This document shows, in pieces, positions 9,009 to 16,286 of a stretch of DNA of 64,000 bases. Origin of the DNA: JACRLW01 sp046349595 (GTDB taxonomy: Bacteria > Planctomycetota > UBA1135 > UBA2386); the NCBI GenBank assembly GCA_046349595.1, contig JAXMCA010000001.1, positions 310,001 to 374,000 on the forward strand. Direction: 5' to 3'. The notes below the pieces were generated by a model, which had not been told where the DNA came from, ran no database searches, and saw only the letters and a list, made by a program, of their open reading frames with translations. A program made the position numbers and the translations under genes. Each line of letters begins with the position of its first letter. The first letter of the stretch is position 1.

Positions 9009-10106
9009 ATGAATCTCATCCAGAAGCTCAAGATCCGGAAGGAACTGAAGCGACTCGAGGCGCGGGTCCACGACAGTCCCTCGCCTTCGGCGTTCATCGA
9101 TCTCGGTCAGGTCTACATCAACCTGGGCATGCTCGAGAACACGGTCCGACTCGCCGATCAGGGGCTTGCCCTGTTCCCGCAGTCGAACGAACTGCGCAAG
9201 CTGCGCAAGTTCGCGCGCAAGAACCAGCTCAGCGCGAGGATCGCCGAGCTGCGCGCCGCCGTGGTCAAGACGCCGTCGCCCAAGGCCTACAGCGAGCTCG
9301 CCGACGTGTATCTCGAGCTCGGCGACATGGACGCCGTGCACGGCCTCACGGAGGAGTGCATCCGGCGATTCCCCGACGACACCGGCGCCTACCTGGTGCA
9401 GGCGCGCGCGAGCCTGACCGCCTTCTACCGCGATCTGTCGGCTCGCGCGGGCATCGTCGCGGTCGAACTGGTGCGCAAGGCACTCAAGATCGATCCGCGC
9501 GACGCGTCGGCCCACAAGCTGATGGCTGACGTCTGCTTCAGGATCGGGGCTCTCGCCACCTCGCGACGCCACCTCGACGAGCTGAGCCGCCTGGGCGTGC
9601 GCGACGAGGAGTTGCGCGAGATGGCCGCATCCTGCGCCGATGCCTCCGGGGACGAGGACCTCGACGCCTTCTTCCAGCGCGCCGAATTCCGCGGCGGATT
9701 GAGTCGCGGCGCCGGAGGGGTGGGGGCCAGGGAGGCTGCTGATCCCCTGCGGCACGCGCGCGACGCCCTCACCTCTCTGGTCGAATCCCAGGGCATCGTG
9801 AAGGCCGTCTACATCGTCGGCGCGAAGGCGCTGGTGCGTGGCGACGTGCGGGGCGGCGACGATCCCTTCCTGCGCCTCGTTCGCGTGATGGCGCGCGCTG
9901 CACATCGTGCTGCACGACGCATGGACATCGGCAACTTCAACAAGGGTGTCGTCGACGGCGCCTTCGGCCGGATCTGCCTGTGCAGCTACGGCGAAGCGCT
10001 CGCCGCGGTGCAGTGCGACGATCAGTCGTCGGTCGAGCTCGTCCTCGAGCAGCTCCAGGAGCTGGTCGCGAACTCGCTGGTCGCCGGCGAGGGAGGTGAA
10101 CGATGA
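9009..10106 (+). CDS. TPR protein with C-terminal roadblock/LC7-like domain
   Basis: A 365-residue cytoplasmic protein. The first 230 residues contain TPR-like units (AFIDLGQVYINLGMLENT and AYSELADVYLELGDMDAV). Residues about 245-355 resemble a divergent roadblock/LC7 fold, with ALTSLVESQGIVKAVYIVGA near its start and DIGNFNKGVVDGAFGRI in the middle. ATG 9009 was preferred to an in-frame TTG at 8997 because no ribosome site supports the latter. The stop overlaps the next roadblock gene by 4 bases (ATGA, 10103-10106), so the two are probably made in step and may form mixed roadblock dimers. The roadblock call for the C-terminus is an inference from pattern and context. Confidence 0.75.
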   Translation: MNLIQKLKIRKELKRLEARVHDSPSPSAFIDLGQVYINLGMLENTVRLADQGLALFPQSNELRKLRKFARKNQLSARIAELRAAVVKTPSPKAYSELADVYLELGDMDAVHGLTEECIRRFPDDTGAYLVQARASLTAFYRDLSARAGIVAVELVRKALKIDPRDASAHKLMADVCFRIGALATSRRHLDELSRLGVRDEELREMAASCADASGDEDLDAFFQRAEFRGGLSRGAGGVGAREAADPLRHARDALTSLVESQGIVKAVYIVGAKALVRGDVRGGDDPFLRLVRVMARAAHRAARRMDIGNFNKGVVDGAFGRICLCSYGEALAAVQCDDQSSVELVLEQLQELVANSLVAGEGGER

Positions 10107-10465
10107 ACGCGATGGAAGCCGCGATCTCCGGCCTCGCCCAGTCCGATGGGGTTCGGGGCGCCGCCGTGATCACCGAGGACGGGATGATGGTCGCGAGCGC
10201 CCTGCAGGGGCGCTTCGACCCGGACGTCGTCGCCGGCCTGACCTCGTTCGTCATCGCCACGACGCGTCGCGTGATGCTCGCCGACGGCTACGACCGTCTC
10301 GATCGGTTCGTCGTGCATGCCACGCACGGGAAGTTCGTCCTGAGCGACATCGGCAACGCATTCCTGATCGCGATCACCGACCAGTTCGTGCAACTCGAAC
10401 CGGTCCTCGAAGTGGTGGCCGAAGCGACCGAGAACCTGCGCCGCCTGGCGCGCGTCTCCGGCTGA
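10103..10465 (+). CDS. roadblock/LC7 (MglB-like) protein
   Basis: A 120-residue single-domain protein with the roadblock pattern: an N-terminal helix, the strand pair GAAVITEDGMMVAS, a central helix (LTSFVIATTRRVML), then FVVHATHGKFVLSDIGNAFL. Proteins of this family dimerise and act as GTPase-activating partners for MglA-like Ras-family switches. It overlaps the upstream TPR-roadblock gene by 4 bases and precedes the MglA-like GTPase by 200 bases. Which of the three roadblock proteins here is the true activator is not visible from sequence. Confidence 0.85.
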   Translation: MNAMEAAISGLAQSDGVRGAAVITEDGMMVASALQGRFDPDVVAGLTSFVIATTRRVMLADGYDRLDRFVVHATHGKFVLSDIGNAFLIAITDQFVQLEPVLEVVAEATENLRRLARVSG

Positions 10466-10665
10466 GCTGCGGTTCCTTTGGGCCATCCCGATCCGGGACG
10501 CCCCCCGCCGCGCGACGATTCTGCGGCTCGCGGACTCAAGGTCGGTCGATCGGAAACCCGATCCCGAAGAAGTCGAACAGGGCTGTGCGCATCCGCGCTC
10601 GCGGTTCCTGGTCGCCAACGCGGTTCCGACGGAGACCGAAGCACACAGCGAAGCAGCACAGAGCC

Positions 10666-11634
10666 ATGGTCCAGATCAACTTCGCCCTCAAAGAGGTCAA
10701 CTGCAAGATCGTCTTCTATGGTCCCGGCATGAGCGGGAAGACGACCAACCTCGAGATCGTCCACCAGAAGGCACCTGAGGAGAACAAGGGTGAGCTGACG
10801 TCGATCTCGACGGACGGCGACCGCACGCTGTTCTTCGACTTCATGCCCCTGGACCTGGGCAACGTCGCAGGCATGCGAACGAAGTTCCAGCTCTACACGG
10901 TGCCGGGTCAGGTCTACTACAACTCGACTCGCAAGCTCGTCCTGCAGGGCGTCGACGGCGTGATCTTCGTTGCCGACTCCGACGCCGAGAAGATGCAGGA
11001 GAACATCGAGAGCTACGAGAACCTCATCGAGAACCTGCGCGAGTACGGCAAGGACCCGCGCGACCTGCCGCACGTCATTCAATACAACAAGCGCGACCAC
11101 CCCAACGCGATGCCCGTCGAGGAGATGGACAAGCTCATGAACCGCTTCGGCGTGCCGACCTTCGAGGCGGTCGCCGTGACGGGCGAGGGCGTGTTCCCGA
11201 CCTTGAAGGTGCTCGCCGGGATGGTGCTCGAGAGCATCGATCGCATGGACAGCCGTCGCGCTCCGGCGCGTCAGCCGGCCGCGCGTCCCGCGCCCGCCGC
11301 GGCCCCGGCCGCTGCAGCGCCCGCGCCCGCCGCTACGGCACCGGCTCCGGCGGCGCGCCCGGCACCCGGACGCACCGCGCCGCGCCAGGCACCGGCTCCG
11401 GTCGCCGCAGCTCCCGCTGCGCCCGCGCGTCAGCCGGCCCGTCCCGCTGCGGCTCGCTCCGCGACGGCGCGGCCGTCACCGAGTCGCGCCGTGGCCGAGG
11501 CGGTCCGCGTGCAGCACGCCGAGAAGCCCGGCAAGACCAAGCAACGCGGTCTCGGTCTCGCGATCACGTTGACCGTCTTCCTCGCGGCGGCCGTGGCCGG
11601 CGCGGTCTACTTCGTCATGAACCAGCAGGGGTGA
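10666..11634 (+). CDS. MglA-like Ras-family GTPase with C-terminal membrane anchor
   Basis: A 322-residue protein. Residues 1-200 form a complete small GTPase domain of the MglA type: P-loop GPGMSGKTT (residues 19-27), switch segment TSISTDGDRTLFFDF, G3-region TVPGQVYYNSTR and base-specificity motif YNKRD. MglA proteins are usually about 195 residues; here a 95-residue linker of mostly Ala and Pro follows, then a basic stretch (KPGKTKQRG) and one hydrophobic helix (GLAITLTVFLAAAVAGAVYF) ending four residues from the C-terminus. The GTPase should therefore be tethered to the inner membrane by a flexible arm and face the cytoplasm. ATG 10666 was chosen because the GTPase fold starts there; a longer upstream open frame has no domain. 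Confidence 0.9.
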   Translation: MVQINFALKEVNCKIVFYGPGMSGKTTNLEIVHQKAPEENKGELTSISTDGDRTLFFDFMPLDLGNVAGMRTKFQLYTVPGQVYYNSTRKLVLQGVDGVIFVADSDAEKMQENIESYENLIENLREYGKDPRDLPHVIQYNKRDHPNAMPVEEMDKLMNRFGVPTFEAVAVTGEGVFPTLKVLAGMVLESIDRMDSRRAPARQPAARPAPAAAPAAAAPAPAATAPAPAARPAPGRTAPRQAPAPVAAAPAAPARQPARPAAARSATARPSPSRAVAEAVRVQHAEKPGKTKQRGLGLAITLTVFLAAAVAGAVYFVMNQQG

Positions 11635-11638
11635 TCTC

Positions 11639-12160
11639 ATGAGCCCATCCGAGAAGAAGATGAGCGCCAATGAGCGCCTCCGTCACGACCGCCTGACCTT
11701 CTACAAGGACGACATCGAGAAGATCGATCGACTCCTCGCCGAGTTCCTGCGGCTGTCCGGCGCGAAGTGCGCGCTGCTGATCGACAAGGAGGGCCACCTC
11801 GTCACTCGCAAGGGAGAGGTGCGCTCGATCGACATGGACACGATCTCCGCACTCGTCGCCGGCTCCTTCGCCGCGACCAAGGAGATGGCGCGTCTGCTCG
11901 GCGAAGAGGAGTTCACAGCGCTCTACCACCAGGGCACGCGCGACAACATCCAGCTCTCGCTGGTCGGAGACCGCACGCTGCTCACCATCCTGTTCGACGA
12001 TCGCACGACCGTCGGCATGGTGCGTCTCTACGCCAACGAGACGGCGAAGAAGCTGGGCGAGGTGTTCCAGGACGCCGAGAAGCGCGGGCCGGTCGACGTC
12101 CAGCTCGGTGCCGACTACGGCGACTCCGCGAAGCGGAAGTTGGATCGCCTCTTCGACTGA
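11639..12160 (+). CDS. roadblock/LC7 domain protein
   Basis: A 173-residue protein starting 4 bases after the GTPase stop, with AGGGGTG upstream as a ribosome site. After a charged N-terminal helix, residues about 30-130 match a roadblock fold: RLSGAKCALLIDKEGHLVTR, then DMDTISALVAGSFAATKEMA and LTILFDDRTTVGMVRLY. A similar protein typically sits beside MglA-like GTPases and acts as a partner or activator. It is the last gene of the module; a palindromic hairpin lies 80 bases beyond its stop. The charged C-terminal tail (YGDSAKRKLDRLFD) has no assigned function. Confidence 0.87.
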   Translation: MSPSEKKMSANERLRHDRLTFYKDDIEKIDRLLAEFLRLSGAKCALLIDKEGHLVTRKGEVRSIDMDTISALVAGSFAATKEMARLLGEEEFTALYHQGTRDNIQLSLVGDRTLLTILFDDRTTVGMVRLYANETAKKLGEVFQDAEKRGPVDVQLGADYGDSAKRKLDRLFD

Positions 12161-12239
12161 AGCGCTGGAACGCGGCGTGTGGCCCGAGAGCCCGCCGCGC
12201 TCGCCTCTCGTTCCGCGCTGCCGCTCGGTCGGCAGTCGG

Positions 12240-12260
12240 TCGTCGCGTGACGCGACGATC
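12240..12260. repeat. hairpin repeat, copy 1
   Basis: A perfect 8-bp palindrome, TCGTCGCG-TGA-CGCGACGA, followed by TC. Over 21 bases it matches the hairpin at 29979-29999 at all but one loop position. It lies 80 bases after the last gene of the GTPase module. No T run follows, so a classic terminator role is uncertain. Confidence 0.6.
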
Positions 12261-12789
12261 GGGGAGACCGCCGGACCCAGACTCGCCTGGCGGCATGAGT
12301 CTCCCTGGCCGGCGTCAGGCGGCGATTCGGCAACCCTCGTGTGGTGGCGCGGGCCGCGCTCCTCGCGAGGTCCCGCCGGAGCGTGGTCGCTCTCCGTGAT
12401 CGCCTCGCCGAGGCATCACGCCCCCTGGTTCTCCACGTCGGTGTTCACGGATTTCCGCGGGCGGCAGATCCGCTGTCGCGGAAGGTCGGGTGAGGGGCGT
12501 CCGCTGCGATCGGTGCTCGATCAGGGCTGCGAAGCCGCGTCCCGTTTCGAAGAATTCCCGCGCCGCGCTGGAGTCGCTCGGTGACCAGCCAACCTAGCCA
12601 TTGTGCCAGTCAGAGAGCCAGAAGTTAGGAAGTCGCAAATGCACCGGCGCGCTCGGAATCGCGGTATCTCCGCATCCCATCGGGGTTTCCGCTGAATTTC
12701 GCCCGCGGTCTTGCCGATCTCTTGGTGACCCGAGCGGTTTCAGGCGCCAGGAGTCCACACTCCGCGCGAGCCGCTCCTCGAACGCAACA

Positions 12790-12794
12790 AAGGA
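12790..12794 (+). promoter_or_regulatory. ribosome binding site of the histone-like gene
   Basis: AAGGA ends 8 bases before ATG 12803. It fixes the start of the short lysine-rich gene at that ATG rather than at in-frame codons further upstream. Confidence 0.7.
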
Positions 12795-12802
12795 CACACG
12801 GA

Positions 12803-13024
12803 ATGGCCGCAAAGAAGAAGGCTCGCAAGAAGGCAGCCGGCAAGAAGGCGACCCGCAAGAAGGGTGGCCGGAAGAAGGCGACCCGGAAGAAGGGCGCCGC
12901 GAAGAAGGCGACCCGCAAGAAGGGTGGCCGGAAGAAGGGCGCCGCCAAGAAGGGCACCCGCAAGAAGGCTCGTCGCGGTGGTCGTCGCAAGGCGGCGGCA
13001 CCGGCGGCCGCCCCCGCCATGTGA
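12803..13024 (+). CDS. histone H1-like lysine/arginine-rich DNA-binding protein
   Basis: A 73-residue protein made almost entirely of Lys, Arg, Ala, Gly and Thr, with blocks such as KKATRKKGGR and KKATRKKGAA, ending AAAPAAAPAM. Composition and repeats match the bacterial H1-like proteins that resemble the C-terminal tail of eukaryotic histone H1 and the chlamydial Hc proteins. Such proteins coat and compact DNA. The gene has a clear ribosome site, stands alone and ends at a large stem-loop shared with convergent metG. Low complexity makes orthology hard to judge, but the coding call is firm. Confidence 0.85.
   Translation: MAAKKKARKKAAGKKATRKKGGRKKATRKKGAAKKATRKKGGRKKGAAKKGTRKKARRGGRRKAAAPAAAPAM
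12842..12961 (+). repeat. four tandem 30-base coding repeats
   Basis: Units at 12842-12871, 12872-12901, 12902-12931 and 12932-12961 encode KKATRKKGGR, KKATRKKGAA, KKATRKKGGR and KKGAAKKGTR. The first and third units are identical in DNA. The in-frame 30-base period lets the protein grow or shrink by ten residues through slippage or recombination. Confidence 0.9.
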
Positions 13025-13075
13025 GAGGTTTCGCGGAGGGCGGTGCGGCTGCGGCCGCGCGCTCTCCCGAAGGAC

Positions 13076-13122
13076 GGACGAAACGGGTGAGCGCGCATGC
13101 GTGCTCGCCCGTTTTCGTGTCC
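13076..13122. terminator. large stem-loop between convergent histone-like gene and metG
   Basis: GGACGAAACGGG at 13076-13087 pairs with CCCGTTTTCGTGTCC at 13108-13122, with one bulge, and the inner GTGAGC/GCTCGC extends the stem. It sits between two converging genes and carries a run of T on the plus strand and A on the other arm, so it can serve both directions. Confidence 0.65.
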
Positions 13123-13136
13123 GCGCGTGCCCGGGG

Positions 13137-15272
13137 TCAGTGCACGCGCGTGCCGTTCGCGATCGCCGCACCGGGTGCGAGCAGGCGCGGCTTGCCGTCG
13201 GCGTCGTCGGTGGCGAGGAGCATGCCTGCGGACTCGATGCCGCGCAGCTTGCGGGGCGCGAGGTTCGCGACGGCGATCACCTGGCGCCCGATCAGTTCCT
13301 GCGGCGCGTAGGCCGCGGCGATGCCGGCCACGATCGTGCGCTTCTCGAAGCCGAGATCGACACCGAGCACCAGCAGGCGATCGGCCTTGGGATGGCGCTC
13401 CGCGGAGATGACGGTGCCCACGCGGAGATCGACGGCACTGAAGCCCTCGAACTCGATCGTCGGCGCGAGAGCCTCCTGCGCCGTCGGCCGCGGTTCGGCA
13501 GGCGGCGCAGCCTTCGCGGGCTCGGATGCCTTCATCGCCTGTTCGAGTCGCGCCCTCTCGCGCGCCACACGCTCGTCCTCGACCTTGCGGAACAGCGCGG
13601 TCTTCTCGGCTCCCTTGTCGTCCTTGAACTTCGGGAACACCGCGGTCAGTGGTGCGGATGCGATGCCGGCGACCGGGAAGGGCCTCGCCGCGAGCGTGGC
13701 GTAGTCGAGCGCGATGTCGCTGCGCCCCAGCGCCTCACGCAACAGCCGCGCGGTGTCGGGCATGATCGGTGCGATCAGCACCGCGAGGACGTCGATCATC
13801 CGACAGCAGGTGTGCATCGCCTCGGCGGCGAGGGCGCGGGTGTCGTCCTTCTTGATCAGCGTCCAGGGCTGGCGGCCGTCGAAGTAGCGATTGCACTCGC
13901 CGCCGAAGGCGAGGATCGCGGCGATGGCGCGTCGGAAGCGGAAGCCGGCGAAGTGTTCGCGGACCTCGGCCACGCTGCGTTCCCCGGCGGCGATCAGCGC
14001 CGCTTCCTCGGCGCCGGGCGTGCTCGTGCCGGCCGGGATCCGGCCGTCGAAGAACTTCTCGACGAAGCGCAGCGTGCGCGTGACGAAGTTGCCGAGGTTG
14101 TCGGCGAGGTCGCCGTTGACGCGCGCCTGGAACTCGGTCCAGGTCCACTCCGAGTCGGCGGTCTCGGGCATCATCGAGCACAGGGCCCAACGCAGGACGT
14201 CGGTCGGATCTTCGGCGACGCTCTCCTCCGGCACGTACCAGCCGCTCGAGGTGTTGAACTTGCGCCCCTCGAGGTTGAAGAACTCGTTGGCGGGCACGTT
14301 CTCCGGCAGCACCCAGCCACGTCCCGTCCCCTTCAACATCGCCGGGAAGATCACCGAGTGGAAGGTGATGTTGTCCTTGCCGATGAAGTGGAACAGCTTG
14401 GTCGACGGATCGGTCCACAGTCGCTCGAAACGTTCGGGCTCGCCGCGCGACGCGAAGTACTGCTGGCTGATCGACAGGTAGCCGATCGGTGCATCGAACC
14501 ACACGTAGAGCACCTTGCCCTCGGTGCCCGGCAGCGGCACCGGCACACCCCAGGGCAGGTCACGCGTGATCGGTCGCTCACGCAGGTCCTCGAGGTCGCC
14601 GAGCACGAAGTTCTCGACGTTCGGCTTCCACTCGCCGTGCTTGCCGCGGAACCACTTCTCGAGCCATTCGTCGCGCGCGCGGCCGAGGTCGAGGTACCAG
14701 TGTTTCGAGATGCGCAGAACGGGGCGTGAGCCGTCCAGCGAGCTGCGCGGATCGATCAGGCGCTTGGCGTCGAGGAACTTGCCGCACTTCGGGCATTCGT
14801 CGCCGCGCGCCTTCTCGAAGCCGCACAGGTAGCAGGTGCCCTCGATGTAGCGATCGGGGAGGAAGCGCTGCGAGCTCTCGGAGAAGTACTGCTCCTCCTC
14901 GCGGACCGTCAGCCAGCCGCGCTCCAGGAGGTCGGTGAAGAACTGCTGCGAGAGCGGGCGGTGGTAGGGGTTGCGGTGGTGGGCGGTGCCGGAGAACACG
15001 TCGAAGCGGATCCCGAAGCGCTCGAGCGTGGTGCGGATGCTGCGGTGCCAGCGGTCGACGTAGCTCGCGTAATCGACGCCTTCCTTCTCCGCCTTCAGCG
15101 TGATGGCGACGCCGTGCTCATCGGTCCCGCACAGGAAGTGCACGTCGTCGCCCTGCATGCGGCGGAAGCGCACGTAGACGTCGGCCGGCAGGTAGGCGCC
15201 CACCACGTGGCCGAAGTGGATCGGCCCGTTCGCATAGGGGAGGGCGGAGGTGACGATGACCGGTTCGCTCAT
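13137..15272 (-). CDS. metG: methionyl-tRNA synthetase with C-terminal tRNA-binding domain
   Basis: A 711-residue enzyme that charges tRNA-Met. The nucleotide-binding signature is PYANGPIHFGHVVGAY (HFGH form of HIGH). A zinc knuckle with two CxxC pairs (CYLCGF and CPKCGK) follows, then the anticodon-binding helical region, a Lys/Glu/Ala-rich linker and a Trbp111-type domain (DLRVGTVISAERHPKADRL) at the C-terminus. The canonical KMSKS loop reads KFNTS in LEGRKFNTSSGW, a variant worth noting. ATG 15272 was chosen because MSEPVIVTSALPYANG is the usual beginning; the open frame upstream overlaps the EI24 gene in another frame. It lies 26 bases after that gene on the same strand. Confidence 0.96.
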   Translation of the reverse strand: MSEPVIVTSALPYANGPIHFGHVVGAYLPADVYVRFRRMQGDDVHFLCGTDEHGVAITLKAEKEGVDYASYVDRWHRSIRTTLERFGIRFDVFSGTAHHRNPYHRPLSQQFFTDLLERGWLTVREEEQYFSESSQRFLPDRYIEGTCYLCGFEKARGDECPKCGKFLDAKRLIDPRSSLDGSRPVLRISKHWYLDLGRARDEWLEKWFRGKHGEWKPNVENFVLGDLEDLRERPITRDLPWGVPVPLPGTEGKVLYVWFDAPIGYLSISQQYFASRGEPERFERLWTDPSTKLFHFIGKDNITFHSVIFPAMLKGTGRGWVLPENVPANEFFNLEGRKFNTSSGWYVPEESVAEDPTDVLRWALCSMMPETADSEWTWTEFQARVNGDLADNLGNFVTRTLRFVEKFFDGRIPAGTSTPGAEEAALIAAGERSVAEVREHFAGFRFRRAIAAILAFGGECNRYFDGRQPWTLIKKDDTRALAAEAMHTCCRMIDVLAVLIAPIMPDTARLLREALGRSDIALDYATLAARPFPVAGIASAPLTAVFPKFKDDKGAEKTALFRKVEDERVARERARLEQAMKASEPAKAAPPAEPRPTAQEALAPTIEFEGFSAVDLRVGTVISAERHPKADRLLVLGVDLGFEKRTIVAGIAAAYAPQELIGRQVIAVANLAPRKLRGIESAGMLLATDDADGKPRLLAPGAAIANGTRVH

Positions 15273-15298
15273 GGAGTGGTCCGGCGCGGCTGCGCGCA

Positions 15299-16165
15299 TC
15301 AGGGAGCGTCGACGGTAGCGCCGCCGCCATCCGAAGCGAGACGCGGGCTCCTGTCGAACCTCAGGTACTGCGCATGGGCGGCGACCGTCGCGGCGGGGAG
15401 CAGGAGGAGGATGTCGAACACCGGCAGCAGCGACCACACCTGGAAAGCGATGCCGAATCCGAAGGCGCGGGCCCAGTTGTGCCGCAGCAGCGCGAGATGT
15501 TCGCGGAGGGTCAGCCCGCGTCGCAGGCTCGGCAGTTCGAACCAGGCGATCGCGGCGAGCGATGCGGTGACCGCCGCGGCGAGCGGCGCGGTCGGGCGCA
15601 GGACGGCGAGTCCGGTGGTCAGCGGCAGGAGCAGCAACACGGTGGCGGGAAGTCGTGCCCCGCGGCGCAGTGAACCGAGGAGCGCGCCGATGCGGTCGCC
15701 GCCCGGAACTGCGGTGGGGGAGACGCCGTGCGCACGCTCGGTCGCCGTCCCGAGCTTCCAGAGGAAGGGGGCAGCGATCGTGAGCAGGAGCGGGGTGCCG
15801 ACCTGCCAGCACAGCACCAGCACGACGAGTTGCGCACGCGGGTCGTAGACGAGCGGATCGACTTCGCGACCGAGCCACAGTCGCGCGACCCACAGGCCGA
15901 GGAGGGCCAGCGGCCCGATCACCGCCGACGCGAAGGTCGACGCCGTGATCGGCGCCGCGAGCTGACCGACGAACACCCGATCGGTGAACAGGCGCAGCGT
16001 GCAGCGCGGCAGCGCGACGAAACCGGCGAACAGCTCGAGCGGCCAGATGCGGTGCCGGATCGTGATCGCCTCGCCACCTTCCCAGTCCCTCAACCGCCCC
16101 GCACACGCCGGGCAGCGCGGAGCGTCGGACGGGTATCCGCAGGTCGCGCATCGGGACGGCTCCAT
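15299..16165 (-). CDS. EI24-type integral membrane protein with N-terminal zinc ribbon
   Basis: A 288-residue protein. Residues 6-22 hold two CxxC pairs (CATCGY and CPACAG), a zinc-ribbon-like knuckle. The rest is strongly hydrophobic with several predicted membrane helices and the pattern of the EI24/CysZ-like family (LELFAGFVALPRCTLRLF near the start, LLRHNWARAFGFGIAFQ near the end). EI24-like proteins include the sulfate permease CysZ, but many members lack a known substrate. It precedes metG by 26 bases on the same strand, which suggests a shared transcript rather than a shared task. A 121-base divergent region separates it from the acyl-CoA dehydrogenase. Confidence 0.75.
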   Translation of the reverse strand: MEPSRCATCGYPSDAPRCPACAGRLRDWEGGEAITIRHRIWPLELFAGFVALPRCTLRLFTDRVFVGQLAAPITASTFASAVIGPLALLGLWVARLWLGREVDPLVYDPRAQLVVLVLCWQVGTPLLLTIAAPFLWKLGTATERAHGVSPTAVPGGDRIGALLGSLRRGARLPATVLLLLPLTTGLAVLRPTAPLAAAVTASLAAIAWFELPSLRRGLTLREHLALLRHNWARAFGFGIAFQVWSLLPVFDILLLLPAATVAAHAQYLRFDRSPRLASDGGGATVDAP

Positions 16166-16286
16166 CGCGCGGAACTTACCGCGCCGCCGCCGTTTCTCGC
16201 GCCGCTCGGAGCTGCAGCGAGTCGCTCTTTCCGCTGCGCAGCGGCGGGCCTATGGTGCGCCGTCCCGCCCTTTCCCGCCCGTTCCC

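Larger units (their letters stand above)
12161..12802. other. 642-base gap before the histone-like gene
   Basis: No convincing gene was found. The open frames here are rich in Arg, Ser and Pro and match nothing I recognise. The first part (12238-12305) is strongly self-complementary: a palindromic hairpin followed by a stem pairing GGGAGA near 12262 with TCTCCC near 12300. The stretch around 12595-12650 is less GC-rich than the rest and could hold a promoter for the histone-like gene, but I see no clear -35/-10 pair. Confidence 0.5.

Noticed and set aside
12594..13001. A minus-strand open frame rich in Pro, Ser and Cys repeats.
   Set aside because: Its repeats are the antisense of the lysine-rich histone-like gene, which has a good ribosome site and expected composition.
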